From: CAZTAO01 sp964611645
GTDB lineage: Bacteria; Armatimonadota; UBA5829
Assembly: GCA_964611645.1 (NCBI GenBank)
Contig: CAZTAO010000004.1
Location: 1-64,000, forward strand
Length of the DNA: 64,000 nucleotides
Reading direction: 5' to 3'
Part shown: positions 34,508 through 42,812 of the stretch, one piece after another
Numbering within the stretch: the first letter of the stretch is position 1
How the letters are laid out: every line of letters starts with the position of its first letter
Notes under the pieces: generated by a model
Seen by the model: only the letters and a program-made list of their open reading frames with translations
What the model was told of the DNA's origin: nothing
Databases searched by the model: none
Translations under genes and position numbers: made by a program

Positions 34508-35428
34508 TCAAGACTCCACCGAATACTTCACCTGTATCTTCTTCGATTCCCCAGGCCGCAGAACGAGCATCTTGCCCGAAGTCTCCCAGCCCGGATCGCT
34601 GAGATTCTCGAACTCGCCGAGGCCTCTGCTCCAGGGTTCCAGGCATACAAACCCACCTGTCGCTGCGGAGTAGACCACGAAAAGCTCGAAGGTCTCATCC
34701 ACATCCACATGAATCTTGACCCCATTGGCGCTATCTACTATGGATGCTCGGCTGCCTGTGGATATCGTGTACCCGCCGTCATATTCTACCCCGGGTTCCG
34801 TCTTCATCACCGGATCGCAGGGCAGCAGATTACCTGTTGGGACCAGAAGCCCCGGGCAAAGCTCGAGTGTGTTTTCTGTCGGCATATGCACGGACAGGCC
34901 CTCGCGCTTGGCGTCTGAGACTGCAAAGAACGGGTGGTAACCGTAGGCGAACGGCGCTGTGCGGGAGTCGTTGTTCGTGACAACCGCGTCGATGAGCAGC
35001 TCGCAGCCTCGGAGGGTGTAGGTGATGACCAACGAGAGATCGAACGGGTAGTGCGCCGCCCGAACGGCCTCCGGCAGCCGCATCTCGTATGAGACTGCTA
35101 CCTCGGAGCCGCCCTGGGCTTCCCTGGTCTTCTTCCAATCGGCCACCATCGCAAGCCCATGGACCGGCATGGTGTAGACCTTGTCGTCTCCGGCTATCCG
35201 GTAACGTTCGGCAACCGGCTCAGCGCCGGTGCGGTCCCACGTCCGCCCAACCGACGGAATCAGGACGGGGTTACCGCCCAGCGGGAAATCCCATTCGGTC
35301 TCAAGAAAGCCCGCCGGGGTGTGGAGAAGCGCGCGCCCATCCACCCGCCAGTCAAACAAGTTGCACCCCAACCCCCGAGCAATCCGCATACTGGAACTAC
35401 CGGCCTGATAGCTATCGATCTGGTTCAA
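34508..35428 (-). CDS. aldose 1-epimerase (galactose-mutarotase-like) family protein
   Basis: 306 residues from a TTG at 35428 with GGAGGAG just upstream; a GTG seven codons earlier has no such site. The protein is a mutarotase-type beta-sandwich. VHGLAM near residue 90 and YGYHPFF near 165 give the two conserved His, and CLEPWSRGLGEF near 270 gives the conserved Glu base. Such enzymes interconvert alpha and beta anomers of hexoses or hexose 6-phosphates. No signal peptide is present, so it acts on imported sugar. It lies between the class II aldolase gene and the MutL-like gene, separated from each by repeat-filled gaps, so co-transcription is uncertain. Confidence 0.8.
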   Translation of the reverse strand: MNQIDSYQAGSSSMRIARGLGCNLFDWRVDGRALLHTPAGFLETEWDFPLGGNPVLIPSVGRTWDRTGAEPVAERYRIAGDDKVYTMPVHGLAMVADWKKTREAQGGSEVAVSYEMRLPEAVRAAHYPFDLSLVITYTLRGCELLIDAVVTNNDSRTAPFAYGYHPFFAVSDAKREGLSVHMPTENTLELCPGLLVPTGNLLPCDPVMKTEPGVEYDGGYTISTGSRASIVDSANGVKIHVDVDETFELFVVYSAATGGFVCLEPWSRGLGEFENLSDPGWETSGKMLVLRPGESKKIQVKYSVES

Positions 35429-35492
35429 TGTCTCCTCCGCTGTTATCACTCAAACCCACCCCACCCTCCCTTATCAGGGAGGGAGTTTACCA

Positions 35493-35706
35493 CCCCCCTT
35501 ATCAGGCAGGGCAATCGCTTTAGAGATTCGATACAACTTATAGCACCCGAATTGCACATGGAGAGACAGTGTTGGACATGCCAACTAGGCGTGGACTGCC
35601 GAAAACCGGTTCCACCAGAACCATCATCGGACCACGCAAAGTTGCGAATTTGCCCCCAAAAGCCCTCCAAAGTTTCTAAAGCGATTGCCCTGCCTGATAA
35701 GGGGGG
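35493..35706. mobile_element. MITE-like element with 32-bp perfect terminal inverted repeats
   Basis: Bases 35493-35524 are the exact reverse complement of 35675-35706 (32 of 32); both ends begin with six C or end with six G and include TTATCAGGCAGGGC. The 150-base interior has no gene. A second small palindrome, CCCTCCCT/AGGGAGGG around TATC, abuts the left end at 35464-35483. No target-site duplication is obvious. The size and structure fit a non-autonomous miniature element. Confidence 0.65.
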
Positions 35707-35726
35707 CAGGGGGTTTGCGTCACTAA

Positions 35727-36647
35727 CTAACCAACAAGCGCCTTCGCTGTGCCTTCGATGCAGTATATCTCTCGGATCATGCGAATGATCAGCTCTCTCA
35801 CGCAGTCCTGCGCGGCTTCGATGCTGCCAGTCTCTTTCAGACTGCGCTCCCAGGGCTGGCGGATGTCGGTGCCTATGTTGATCTTCGCAACGCCGTTCTT
35901 GATAGCCTGTCGGACATACTCCATCTGGATTCCGCTGCCGCCGTGGAGGACCAACGGAACGCCGGTCGCGGCGCGGAGGCGCTTGATGTGCTCGATATCC
36001 AGCTTGGCGGCCACTTTCGTCGAATCCCTTGCGGCCTCGGAGATTGCCCCGTGGATTGAGCCTACTGCCACGGACAGCCAGTCAACTCCGCTCTTCTCGA
36101 CGAACTCCTTCGCCTGGTCGGGATCGGTGAAGCCTTTGCGGCTGGCGAACAGTTCCTCGTATGGAGGAAGTGGCCCGGCCTCATGGCCCATCACCGCCCC
36201 AAGCTCAGCTTCTACTACCACACCCTTGGGGTGGGCCATCGCCACGGCTTCCGCCGCAGCCGCGATGTTCTCAGCGAGCGGCAGTCGCGAGCCGTCTATC
36301 ATAACCGAAGAGAAACCGGTGTTGATGGCGTCGCCGATAGTCTCTTTCCAGTCCACCATCACGCCGTCTTCATCCAGCACGGGCGTGTGGTCGAGGTGCA
36401 GGCTGGTGATTCCCGGCACTGCCACTTTGCTGTAGGCCTCGAAGGCCTGTTTGACCCCTTTGGCCTCGAACTTAATGAACTCCAACCGCGCGGTCTCTAT
36501 CAGGCCGAACGTTCCGCATTCCTTCAGCGCCTCCGCAATCGGCTTCATCATCGGCAGGTAGGGCGAGTTGAACGCGGGTACCAATACTCCCTTGTTGGCG
36601 GCGGTCTGCATCACTTGTTTGAGGTCAACGGCTGGTTTCTCCGGCAT
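35727..36647 (-). CDS. class II (zinc) ketose-bisphosphate aldolase, GatY/KbaY-like
   Basis: 306 residues from the ATG at 36647, which has TTGGAG eight bases upstream; a TTG four codons earlier is rejected. The TIM barrel shows SLHLDHT (zinc His and catalytic Asp region), VMIDGS, VEAELGAVMG, AVGSIHGA and LHGGSGI (further zinc His), and KINIGTDIR at the phosphate end. The family cleaves fructose- or tagatose-1,6-bisphosphate to triose phosphates. The substrate cannot be fixed from sequence. It is diverged from the second class II aldolase at 42813, so the two probably serve different sugars. It is led by a TATAAT promoter at 36720. Confidence 0.85.
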   Translation of the reverse strand: MPEKPAVDLKQVMQTAANKGVLVPAFNSPYLPMMKPIAEALKECGTFGLIETARLEFIKFEAKGVKQAFEAYSKVAVPGITSLHLDHTPVLDEDGVMVDWKETIGDAINTGFSSVMIDGSRLPLAENIAAAAEAVAMAHPKGVVVEAELGAVMGHEAGPLPPYEELFASRKGFTDPDQAKEFVEKSGVDWLSVAVGSIHGAISEAARDSTKVAAKLDIEHIKRLRAATGVPLVLHGGSGIQMEYVRQAIKNGVAKINIGTDIRQPWERSLKETGSIEAAQDCVRELIIRMIREIYCIEGTAKALVG

Positions 36648-36719
36648 TGTAAGCTCCAATCATCTCGGGTGTTGGGTTTTGGGTGTTGGGTATTGAGTCC
36701 CCAATCCTGAACCGAGTAT

Positions 36720-36747
36720 ATTATAGCGCGTTCAGCGGTTATTGTAA
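36720..36747 (-). promoter_or_regulatory. probable promoter for the aldolase gene
   Basis: On the minus strand, a perfect TATAAT (36720-36725) with a weak TTACAA (36742-36747) 16 bases upstream. The leader of about 65 bases contains repeats of the type CCCAACACC. Confidence 0.5.
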
Positions 36748-36804
36748 CGAGCGACCGCGCCCCATCCCCTGGTCTGGGGACGATTACAGGGCAAATAGGA
36801 CCTA

Positions 36805-38508
36805 TCAGACGGGCACGGCTGGCGCCTTTCTCCAACGCGCCAGCGAGACTGTCGTGCCCACCACATACACCGGTGATTCCGTAAGGGGGATAGTGATTTC
36901 TCCGCTGGCGGGTTTGCGGTTGCCGTAGGGGTCGCAGATGTAGCCGTTGGTCACCTGGAAAGTGGCATTGCTTGTTCCACCGACAACCCATACCGCAGCG
37001 ATCTTCAGCCTGCCGCGCTGGAACCAGGCTGTTCGTATTTGTTCGGTCGGCCTGGTTACTCCGGCGGGTTTGGCGGCGGCGATCTCTCTGATCAGCGCGC
37101 CTATCTGCACGTAGGCCAGCTTGGGAGATATGCCGTTGTCGCGGATGCGGGTTATCCCGAACTGGTCTTCGGTGCCTCCGCCGGAGTAGTCCGGGCCGAG
37201 TTGGTATAGGAAGACCTTGTCCATCCCCGATGCAAGCTCGATCAGAAGCTGCCGGGTGAGGTAGTCGCCCTGCTGCTTCTCGGTCACTGGCCAGGGAGCA
37301 AGCTGCGGGACTGCTTTGCTCAACTCCTTGACCTGCGCGTTGTCGGGGTCGCAGGTGGTATAACCGTGCTCCGTGATCCATACACCGCCGCCTGCAACTC
37401 TCTCGCGCACCTTTGGGATCCAGCTTCCGATGTCGTCCACGCTGCTGACTATGCTGCGCTCCTCGGGTTTTCGACCACGCGGGGCGGGGTAGTTGTGCCA
37501 ATCGTAGACATCGAGATACTGGCCAAGGGAGTAAGGTGGGCCAAGCAGGCTGTCGAACCACCCGCCGGGGTCGCCGGGATTTGCCGAGAGCGCCAGTCCG
37601 ACTATCTTGCACTGCGGGTCAGCTTCCCTCGCTGCCTTTCGCACGGCCTTGAGGTCGGCCTCCCAGAGGTCGGGGCGCTCGGCCGCGCTTATAGGGCCGT
37701 GTTCCGGCTCGTTCCAGACATTGAACGCTGGAATCCTGCCGCGATAGCGGGAAAGCACTTGTTTGACGAACGCTGCATGCTGGTCTGGGTCGAATGCTCC
37801 ATCAGGTTTCTTTGCCCAGTTCGGTATGTAGGCCATTACGGGGAAGAGCTTCAAGCCGTACTTGTCGGCCACCGCCATCATGGGGTCTGTGAAATCCCAG
37901 GCTACCATACCCGGCGCGAAGCCACGGTCGCCCCAGTTCCAGTCCACCCTCGCCCACCGCACGCCGATTCGCCGCAGGAGCTTTGCGTTGTCCTCTTTGG
38001 CGACATGGATGCTGAACCCGAGGTTGTCCATCTCCCTGCCAAGCGGAGCAGGGGGCATAATGGCTACGCGGGCTTCGTATTCGGTGGCAATACCCCGCAT
38101 GCGCCCCTTGACTTCATAAAGGCCATAGGGCAGATTGCGCGGGAAAGGGATGGGCTTTCGAGTAACGGGGTCTGCGGAAGCTTGTAGGCTTATCGCTCCT
38201 CGCGCCACACAGTTGCCGGACGGCATCTGGCTGATAGTATAATCAAACGTCCAGACGAAGCCATTTTGCGCCGGCTTTATCAGGTACACGGACAACTTAG
38301 CTTGCCCGGAGGAATTGTAGATGCCGGCAAAGCCCGCGTTCCCCAGGGATACCGGCCCCTCATCAACAGCCAAGGCTGCGCAGGAGCAGATGACAACAAG
38401 GGCCGCCGTGAGCCAGATGGCGCGGACGCCCCTTGTTACTAGTCCGATATTGCAGGCAGCTATGCCCACGGATGCTCTATGTTCTGCACGGCGTCGTACC
38501 CTCGCCAC
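36805..38508 (-). CDS. exported TIM-barrel glycoside hydrolase (GH39/GH5-like)
   Basis: 567 residues if the GTG at 38508 is used, overlapping the aroC end by 49 bases. A GTG at 38469 is an alternative, and neither has a clear ribosome site. A hydrophobic stretch, IWLTAALVVICSCAALA (about 30-47), is the signal peptide. Residues 60-155 form a beta-rich N-domain. The barrel follows: WARVDWNWGDRG, FPVMAYIPNWAKKP, AFNVWNEPEH (NE motif, acid/base Glu near residue 270), DWHNYP and WITEHGYTT (nucleophile Glu near 380). The two Glu in these strand contexts are typical of clan GH-A. A small C-terminal beta domain ends near WRKAP. The sugar substrate is unknown. Confidence 0.75.
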   Translation of the reverse strand: MARVRRRAEHRASVGIAACNIGLVTRGVRAIWLTAALVVICSCAALAVDEGPVSLGNAGFAGIYNSSGQAKLSVYLIKPAQNGFVWTFDYTISQMPSGNCVARGAISLQASADPVTRKPIPFPRNLPYGLYEVKGRMRGIATEYEARVAIMPPAPLGREMDNLGFSIHVAKEDNAKLLRRIGVRWARVDWNWGDRGFAPGMVAWDFTDPMMAVADKYGLKLFPVMAYIPNWAKKPDGAFDPDQHAAFVKQVLSRYRGRIPAFNVWNEPEHGPISAAERPDLWEADLKAVRKAAREADPQCKIVGLALSANPGDPGGWFDSLLGPPYSLGQYLDVYDWHNYPAPRGRKPEERSIVSSVDDIGSWIPKVRERVAGGGVWITEHGYTTCDPDNAQVKELSKAVPQLAPWPVTEKQQGDYLTRQLLIELASGMDKVFLYQLGPDYSGGGTEDQFGITRIRDNGISPKLAYVQIGALIREIAAAKPAGVTRPTEQIRTAWFQRGRLKIAAVWVVGGTSNATFQVTNGYICDPYGNRKPASGEITIPLTESPVYVVGTTVSLARWRKAPAVPV

Positions 38509-39584
38509 ATCATCAGGTGGTCTAGTACTGTGATCCTCACCATACTCTCGGCAACCGCCACCAGCCTGGCCGTGATTGTCGGGTCTCGGCGGGTTATTGC
38601 GCCGAGCTTGGTGTTCTCCATCTTGACCAGGTCTACAGTATCCTGACCGATTGAGATCGTGGCGGTCGGCTTCACAGCCACTCGCACCACGATGTCCTCG
38701 CCATTGGATATGCCGCCCTCGATGCCGCCGGCTTTGTTGGTGTGGAACCTGACCTTGCCGTTGTCATCGATGTAGGGGATATCGTTGCACTCAGAGCCTT
38801 TCATATTGGCGACTCCGAAGCCCGCGCCGAACTCGACTCCCCGGACTGCTCCAATAGACATCAGCGCGTGGGCCAGGGTGGCGTTGAGCTTGTCGAACAC
38901 CGGCTCGCCCAGCCCCGCCGGAACCCCGCGAGCTATGACTTCGACCACTCCGCCCGCCGTGTCTCCCTCGTCTTTGATCTCCAGGACCCGGTCGATCATC
39001 TTCTGCGCGGCCTCGGGGTCAGAGCAGTTGATGATGTTGGCGCGGTAGTTGGCCTTGATGTCTTCAAATGCAAGCGGCTTTGCCTTGATGCCCATGCATT
39101 CGGTGACGCAGCCAAGCACCTCGATGCCCTGCTGCTCCAGAATCTTCTTCGCTACCGCACCGGCAGCCACTCGCATACAGGTTTCGCGGCCGCTCGCCCG
39201 CCCTGCCCCGCACCAGTCTGCGTTTTGCCCGTACTTGATCATATAGGTATACTCAGCGTGGCCGGGCCTGACCATATCCTTGACGTCGTAATACTGCTTC
39301 ACGTGAATATCATGGCGGTCGACGTTGTGAATAATCATCCCGAGCGGCGCGCCCGTGGTTACCCCATCGCGCACCCCGGCAAAGATGTGCACCTGGTCGG
39401 TCTCCTGACGCGGCGAGTCCAGCGGGCTGGTGCCGGGCCTGCGGGCATCCAGTTCCTTCTGGACTTCCTCATCTGTTATCGCAAGCCCAGCCGGGCAGCC
39501 GTCCAAAATGGCAACCAGCGAATCTCCATAAGACTCACCACAAGCGGTGACTCTAAACATACGTCCAAATGTGTTTCCCAGCAA
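38460..39584 (-). CDS. aroC: chorismate synthase
   Basis: 374 residues from a TTG start supported by GGAGGTGA six bases upstream. The enzyme forms chorismate from EPSP with reduced FMN, the last shared step to aromatic amino acids. Signatures: GNTFGRMFRVT at the N-terminus, LDGCPAGL, RPGHAEYTYMIKYG, GRASGRET and RRDPTI near the end. One oddity: the usual GESHG reads GESYG (Tyr at about residue 19), replacing a His considered important for FMN protonation; the His of RPGHA is kept. It lies 140 bases downstream of aroA and overlaps the glycosidase gene that follows. I judge it functional because the rest is intact. Confidence 0.93.
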   Translation of the reverse strand: MLGNTFGRMFRVTACGESYGDSLVAILDGCPAGLAITDEEVQKELDARRPGTSPLDSPRQETDQVHIFAGVRDGVTTGAPLGMIIHNVDRHDIHVKQYYDVKDMVRPGHAEYTYMIKYGQNADWCGAGRASGRETCMRVAAGAVAKKILEQQGIEVLGCVTECMGIKAKPLAFEDIKANYRANIINCSDPEAAQKMIDRVLEIKDEGDTAGGVVEVIARGVPAGLGEPVFDKLNATLAHALMSIGAVRGVEFGAGFGVANMKGSECNDIPYIDDNGKVRFHTNKAGGIEGGISNGEDIVVRVAVKPTATISIGQDTVDLVKMENTKLGAITRRDPTITARLVAVAESMVRITVLDHLMMWRGYDAVQNIEHPWA

Positions 39585-39621
39585 GTTAACTCACCTCCAT
39601 AAATCGAAACAGGTCCACGGT

Positions 39622-39657
39622 GTTTCGGGATTTGAGCCGCAGCGGAAATCCCGAAAC
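39622..39657. repeat. palindrome of the TTTCGGGA family
   Basis: GTTTCGGGATTT (39622-39633) and AAATCCCGAAAC (39646-39657) form a perfect 12-bp stem with a 12-base loop, just upstream of aroC. It is a relative of the copies at 34360-34485. Confidence 0.75.
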
Positions 39658-39679
39658 TGGATTCATCGCCAATACCAGC

Positions 39680-39718
39680 GCGCCCTCACCCTAGCCCTCT
39701 CCCCCAGGAGAGGGAATT
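39680..39718. repeat. CCCTCACCCTAG…GGAGAGGGAATT dispersed repeat
   Basis: About 39 bases at the 3' end of aroA, with a small stem (CCCTCTCC/GGAGAGGG). The same sequence in inverse orientation is at 55211-55249, and its right half with flank ACTATCAA is at 52753-52773. Similar repeats are known from many unrelated bacterial genomes. Confidence 0.7.
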
Positions 39719-39723
39719 CACTA

Positions 39724-40992
39724 TCAAGCCATCTGAATCCCAGCTCCGGTGGACTTCATCAGCTCCACGAAATTGGGAAATGTCACGTCCAGCGCTTCCG
39801 CGCCTTCTATTTCAGTCGCGCTATCGGCTGCTAACCCCGCAACTGCCAGAGCCATTATAACACGATGGTCCCCGTGGCCGTCGACAACCGTGCCATTCAG
39901 CCTCGATCTTCTTATCACCAATCCGTCCGGCAATTCCTCGATATCCGCGCCCATTCTGGTGAGTTCTTCGCACATCACCGCTATCCGGTCGGTTTCCTTG
40001 AGCCTGGCCTGGGCGACGTTTACCAGCCGGGTCTCGCCTTCGGCGAAGCAGGCTGTTACCGCCAGCGCGGGGAGAGCATCGGGCGTGTTGCTCAGGTCCA
40101 ATTCGCAGCCGACCAGCCCATTCGCGGATACAACCAAGCCGTCTGCTGTATCTTCTATCCTCGCGCCCATTGCCCGGAGCATATCGACTACGGCCTTGTC
40201 ACCCTGCGTGTCCGCCATATCCAGACCGGTGAGCGTTAGTTCACAGCCTGTAATCGCGGCGGCGCAAAGAAAGAACGTCGCCGAACTGAAATCAGCCGGA
40301 ACTGTCCTGTCGAACGGTCGATAGCTCTGCCCGCCCTTGATCTCGAACTCATCGGGCGCGACCTCTGATATCTCGATGCCGAGTTCTTTTACCCAGCGCA
40401 GGGTCATATCAACATAAGGCCGCTCTACCAAGTTCAAAGCTGTGATGTGAGAGTCGCCGGTGGCAAGCGGGCAGTTGATGAGCAAACTGGTCAGGTACTG
40501 GGAGGTTTTGCTGGAATCCAGTTCCAGGCTTCCGCCCCTCATTGGCCCCGTGATCTCTATCGGGGCCGCCCCGTTCCCTCGCTGTGATTTCGCGTCTGCG
40601 CCAAGAGCATTCAGGGCGGCGATAAGCGCGTTCGCCGGTCTTCGCTGGATCTGATCGTCCCCCGTGAACACTACGGATCCACTAGTCAGCGCTCCGCTGC
40701 CCATGGCAATATACAAGGTGGTGCCGGAGTTACCGACATCTACGATGCCATCAGGAATGCGCGGTCTGCCGCCGAACCCATCAACAATCCAGTCTTCGCC
40801 ATCTTGTATCTTCGCGCCCAGTGCTCTGTATGCATTCACAGCCGACATGGTGTCCGCCGCAACCAGCGGTTGGCGAATTCCGGACTCCCCATCCGCCAAA
40901 GATGCCAAAGCCACTGCACGAACAGTGTGTGACTTTGAGCCAGGGATGGGTACAATACCACATAGGCTCGACCGGGTAACTAGAAGTCTCAC
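39724..40992 (-). CDS. aroA: 3-phosphoshikimate 1-carboxyvinyltransferase (EPSP synthase)
   Basis: 422 residues from a GTG at 40992 with GAGGT nine bases upstream; a TTG six codons earlier lacks a site. The enzyme joins PEP to shikimate 3-phosphate. Motifs: PIPGSKSHTVRA (Lys, Ser and Arg of the substrate site), VGNSGTT, a following QRRP, SSKTSQYLTSLL, PADFSSATFF, PDALPALAV (catalytic Asp), ARLKETDRI (catalytic Glu) and DGHGDHR (PEP-binding Arg). PGSKSHT rather than PGSKSVS and the SSKTSQ segment place it in the diverged bacterial group. Its own promoter faces that of hpf. aroC follows on the same strand after a gap holding two repeats. Confidence 0.95.
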   Translation of the reverse strand: MRLLVTRSSLCGIVPIPGSKSHTVRAVALASLADGESGIRQPLVAADTMSAVNAYRALGAKIQDGEDWIVDGFGGRPRIPDGIVDVGNSGTTLYIAMGSGALTSGSVVFTGDDQIQRRPANALIAALNALGADAKSQRGNGAAPIEITGPMRGGSLELDSSKTSQYLTSLLINCPLATGDSHITALNLVERPYVDMTLRWVKELGIEISEVAPDEFEIKGGQSYRPFDRTVPADFSSATFFLCAAAITGCELTLTGLDMADTQGDKAVVDMLRAMGARIEDTADGLVVSANGLVGCELDLSNTPDALPALAVTACFAEGETRLVNVAQARLKETDRIAVMCEELTRMGADIEELPDGLVIRRSRLNGTVVDGHGDHRVIMALAVAGLAADSATEIEGAEALDVTFPNFVELMKSTGAGIQMA

Positions 40993-41030
40993 AAGATTGC
41001 GACCTCGCAATGTGCGCTCACACTTTCTTA

Positions 41031-41060
41031 AGGATACAGGATTGGCCGGATGGTTGTCAA
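41031..41060 (-). promoter_or_regulatory. promoter for aroA
   Basis: On the minus strand, a perfect TTGACA (41055-41060), an 18-base spacer and TATCCT (41031-41036), with a leader of about 32 bases. It is divergent from the hpf promoter, and the two -35 boxes are only 26 bases apart. Confidence 0.6.
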
Positions 41061-41086
41061 TTACAGGCTCGAAACAGGCCTCGAAA

Positions 41087-41115
41087 TTGACACGGGCCGG
41101 GTCATGTGGTACACT
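41087..41115 (+). promoter_or_regulatory. strong promoter for hpf
   Basis: A perfect TTGACA (41087-41092), a 17-base spacer and TACACT (41110-41115). The predicted leader of about 40 bases carries GAAAGGAG at 41141-41148. Confidence 0.75.
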
Positions 41116-41160
41116 CTAGGCGCTTGGAAAGCAGGCCGTTTGAAAGGAGTTTCCCCCACC

Positions 41161-41718
41161 ATGCTAGTAACAGTAAAGGGACGAAACGTAGACGTTACCG
41201 ACGCCCTCAACAGCTACATCGACAAGAAACTCAACAAGCTTGAGAAGCATTTCCAGAATATCAAAGAGGCCAAAGCCACCCTGCGGGTTCAGCGGGGTAT
41301 GCATATTATAGATGTCCAGCTCGAAGGAGACGGCGTTCTCTTGCGGGCGGAGGAACGCCACATCGCGGACATGTATGCCTCAGTCGACGCCGTGGTGGCT
41401 AAGCTTGAATCGCAGGTTCAGAAGTTCAAAGGCAAAGCATACGGCAAGAGCCAGGATGCTGGCCCCAAGGAGCGCGAGAGCGTCAAGAACCAGGCTATGG
41501 GCGAAGCTTTCGGATCGGGCGAGCAGGCTGACCCACAGAACCCCAGCATTGTCCGCATCAAGAAGTTCACCATGAAGCCGATGACTGCGGATGAGGCTGC
41601 GCAGCAGATGGAACTCGTCCACCACAACTTCTTTGTGTTCCGAGACGTGGACACCGAAGAGGTGAGCGTGGTCTACAAGCGCGACGACGGTCACTACGGC
41701 TTGATACAGCCGGTCTAG
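41161..41718 (+). CDS. hpf: long-form ribosome hibernation-promoting factor
   Basis: 185 residues. The N-terminal domain (1-95) matches HPF/RaiA: LVTVKGRNVDVTDALNSYIDKKL, a basic patch KLNKLEKHF, then VQRGMHIIDVQL and LLRAEERHIADMYASVDAVVAKLESQV. A linker of about 35 residues rich in Lys and Gly follows. The C-terminal 55 residues (IVRIKKFTMKPMTADEAAQQM to VVYKRDDGHYGLIQPV) form the dimerisation domain that joins two 70S ribosomes into 100S particles in long HPFs. It binds the decoding region of the 30S subunit in starved cells. It has a strong promoter and an intrinsic terminator, so it is probably transcribed alone, with some read-through into the sugar kinase. Confidence 0.93.
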   Translation: MLVTVKGRNVDVTDALNSYIDKKLNKLEKHFQNIKEAKATLRVQRGMHIIDVQLEGDGVLLRAEERHIADMYASVDAVVAKLESQVQKFKGKAYGKSQDAGPKERESVKNQAMGEAFGSGEQADPQNPSIVRIKKFTMKPMTADEAAQQMELVHHNFFVFRDVDTEEVSVVYKRDDGHYGLIQPV

Positions 41719-41745
41719 ACGGGTTCGGCAAGTTTGATTTTGAAT

Positions 41746-41782
41746 ACGCCGTCCCCTGCATTGTGCGTCGGGCGGCGTTTTT
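41746..41782 (+). terminator. intrinsic terminator after hpf
   Basis: The left arm ACGCCGTCCC (41746-41755) pairs with GGGCGGCGT (41770-41778), with one bulged T. A run of five T (41778-41782) follows. Confidence 0.8.
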
Positions 41783-41802
41783 GCTGTGTGGGAGAGACCT
41801 GA

Positions 41803-42780
41803 ATGCCGGACACAATTTGCCTCGGTGAGGCGCTGATCGACTTTGTTCCGCTGGAGCAGGACGTGTCGCTGATTGAGGCGAAGGCGTTCAAGAAGGCTGC
41901 AGGTGGAGCGCCGGCGAACGTGGCGGCTGGCTTGGCGAAGCTTGGGCTGCGCAGCGCGTTTGTTGGCAAAGTCGGAAGCGATCCATTCGGGCGGTTTCTG
42001 GAGAAAGTCTTCGGAGACGCCGGGGTGGATGTCTCACGCATGGTTTTTGACCAGAAGGTCAAGACAGGGCTGGCATTTGTGGCGCACAAGCCCGGCGGGG
42101 TGCCGGAGTTCACGTTCTACCGTGACCCCAGCGCGGATATGCTGCTGGAGCCGTCCGAACTGGACGCCGACTTCATCGCCCGGTCGAGAGTCTTCCATTA
42201 TGGATCGATCTCAATGATCTCGGAGCCGAGCAAGTCGGCGACGAGAGGGGCCGCGAGGATTGCATTGGAAGCTGGAGCGATAGTCAGCTACGACCCAAAC
42301 TATCGGCCTTCGCTTTGGGAAAGCCCGGCGCAGGCGAAAACGGGAATGATCGAGGGGCTGGAGTTTGCTCACGTGGTGAAAGTGAGCGAAGAAGAACTGG
42401 CCTTTCTCACCGGCTTGGACTGCCTGGAATCCGGCGCGGCGGAGCTGCTGAAGATGGCGGCCAATGCATCTGTTGTATTTGTGACCCGAGGCCCCGATGG
42501 GTGCTTCTGGGCAACTAAGAATGAGCAAGGCAGCAGCCCCGGGTTCGAAGTCGAACCCGTAGACACCACCGGCGCCGGTGACGCTTTCGTGGCCGGGGTT
42601 CTGTTCAAGCTGCTTGAGATGGACATAACGCCCAGAACGATGGGTGGCCTGGGCGCAGGCAAAATCGGGCCGATCTGCCGATTTGCCAATGCAATGGGCG
42701 CGATAGTTGCCACCAAGCTCGGAGCCATACAGTCGATGCCGACAATTGCCGAAGTCAACAACTTTTTGAGTAATCACTGA
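41803..42780 (+). CDS. PfkB-family sugar kinase (fructokinase-like)
   Basis: 325 residues, with GGGAGAG about seven bases upstream. Ribokinase fold: GGAPANVAAGLAKLG (about 34-48, PfkB signature 1) and DTTGAGDAFVAGVLF (about 258-272, signature 2 with the catalytic Asp and anion hole). ISYDPNYRPSLW-type sequence at about 165-175 (YDPNYRPSLW) is characteristic of fructokinases. The probable reaction is fructose + ATP to fructose 6-phosphate. It is followed 32 bases later by a class II fructose-bisphosphate aldolase gene, which fits hexose catabolism. Confidence 0.85.
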   Translation: MPDTICLGEALIDFVPLEQDVSLIEAKAFKKAAGGAPANVAAGLAKLGLRSAFVGKVGSDPFGRFLEKVFGDAGVDVSRMVFDQKVKTGLAFVAHKPGGVPEFTFYRDPSADMLLEPSELDADFIARSRVFHYGSISMISEPSKSATRGAARIALEAGAIVSYDPNYRPSLWESPAQAKTGMIEGLEFAHVVKVSEEELAFLTGLDCLESGAAELLKMAANASVVFVTRGPDGCFWATKNEQGSSPGFEVEPVDTTGAGDAFVAGVLFKLLEMDITPRTMGGLGAGKIGPICRFANAMGAIVATKLGAIQSMPTIAEVNNFLSNH

Positions 42781-42812
42781 CCAACCCAAAACCACACAAG
42801 GAGCCACAACCG

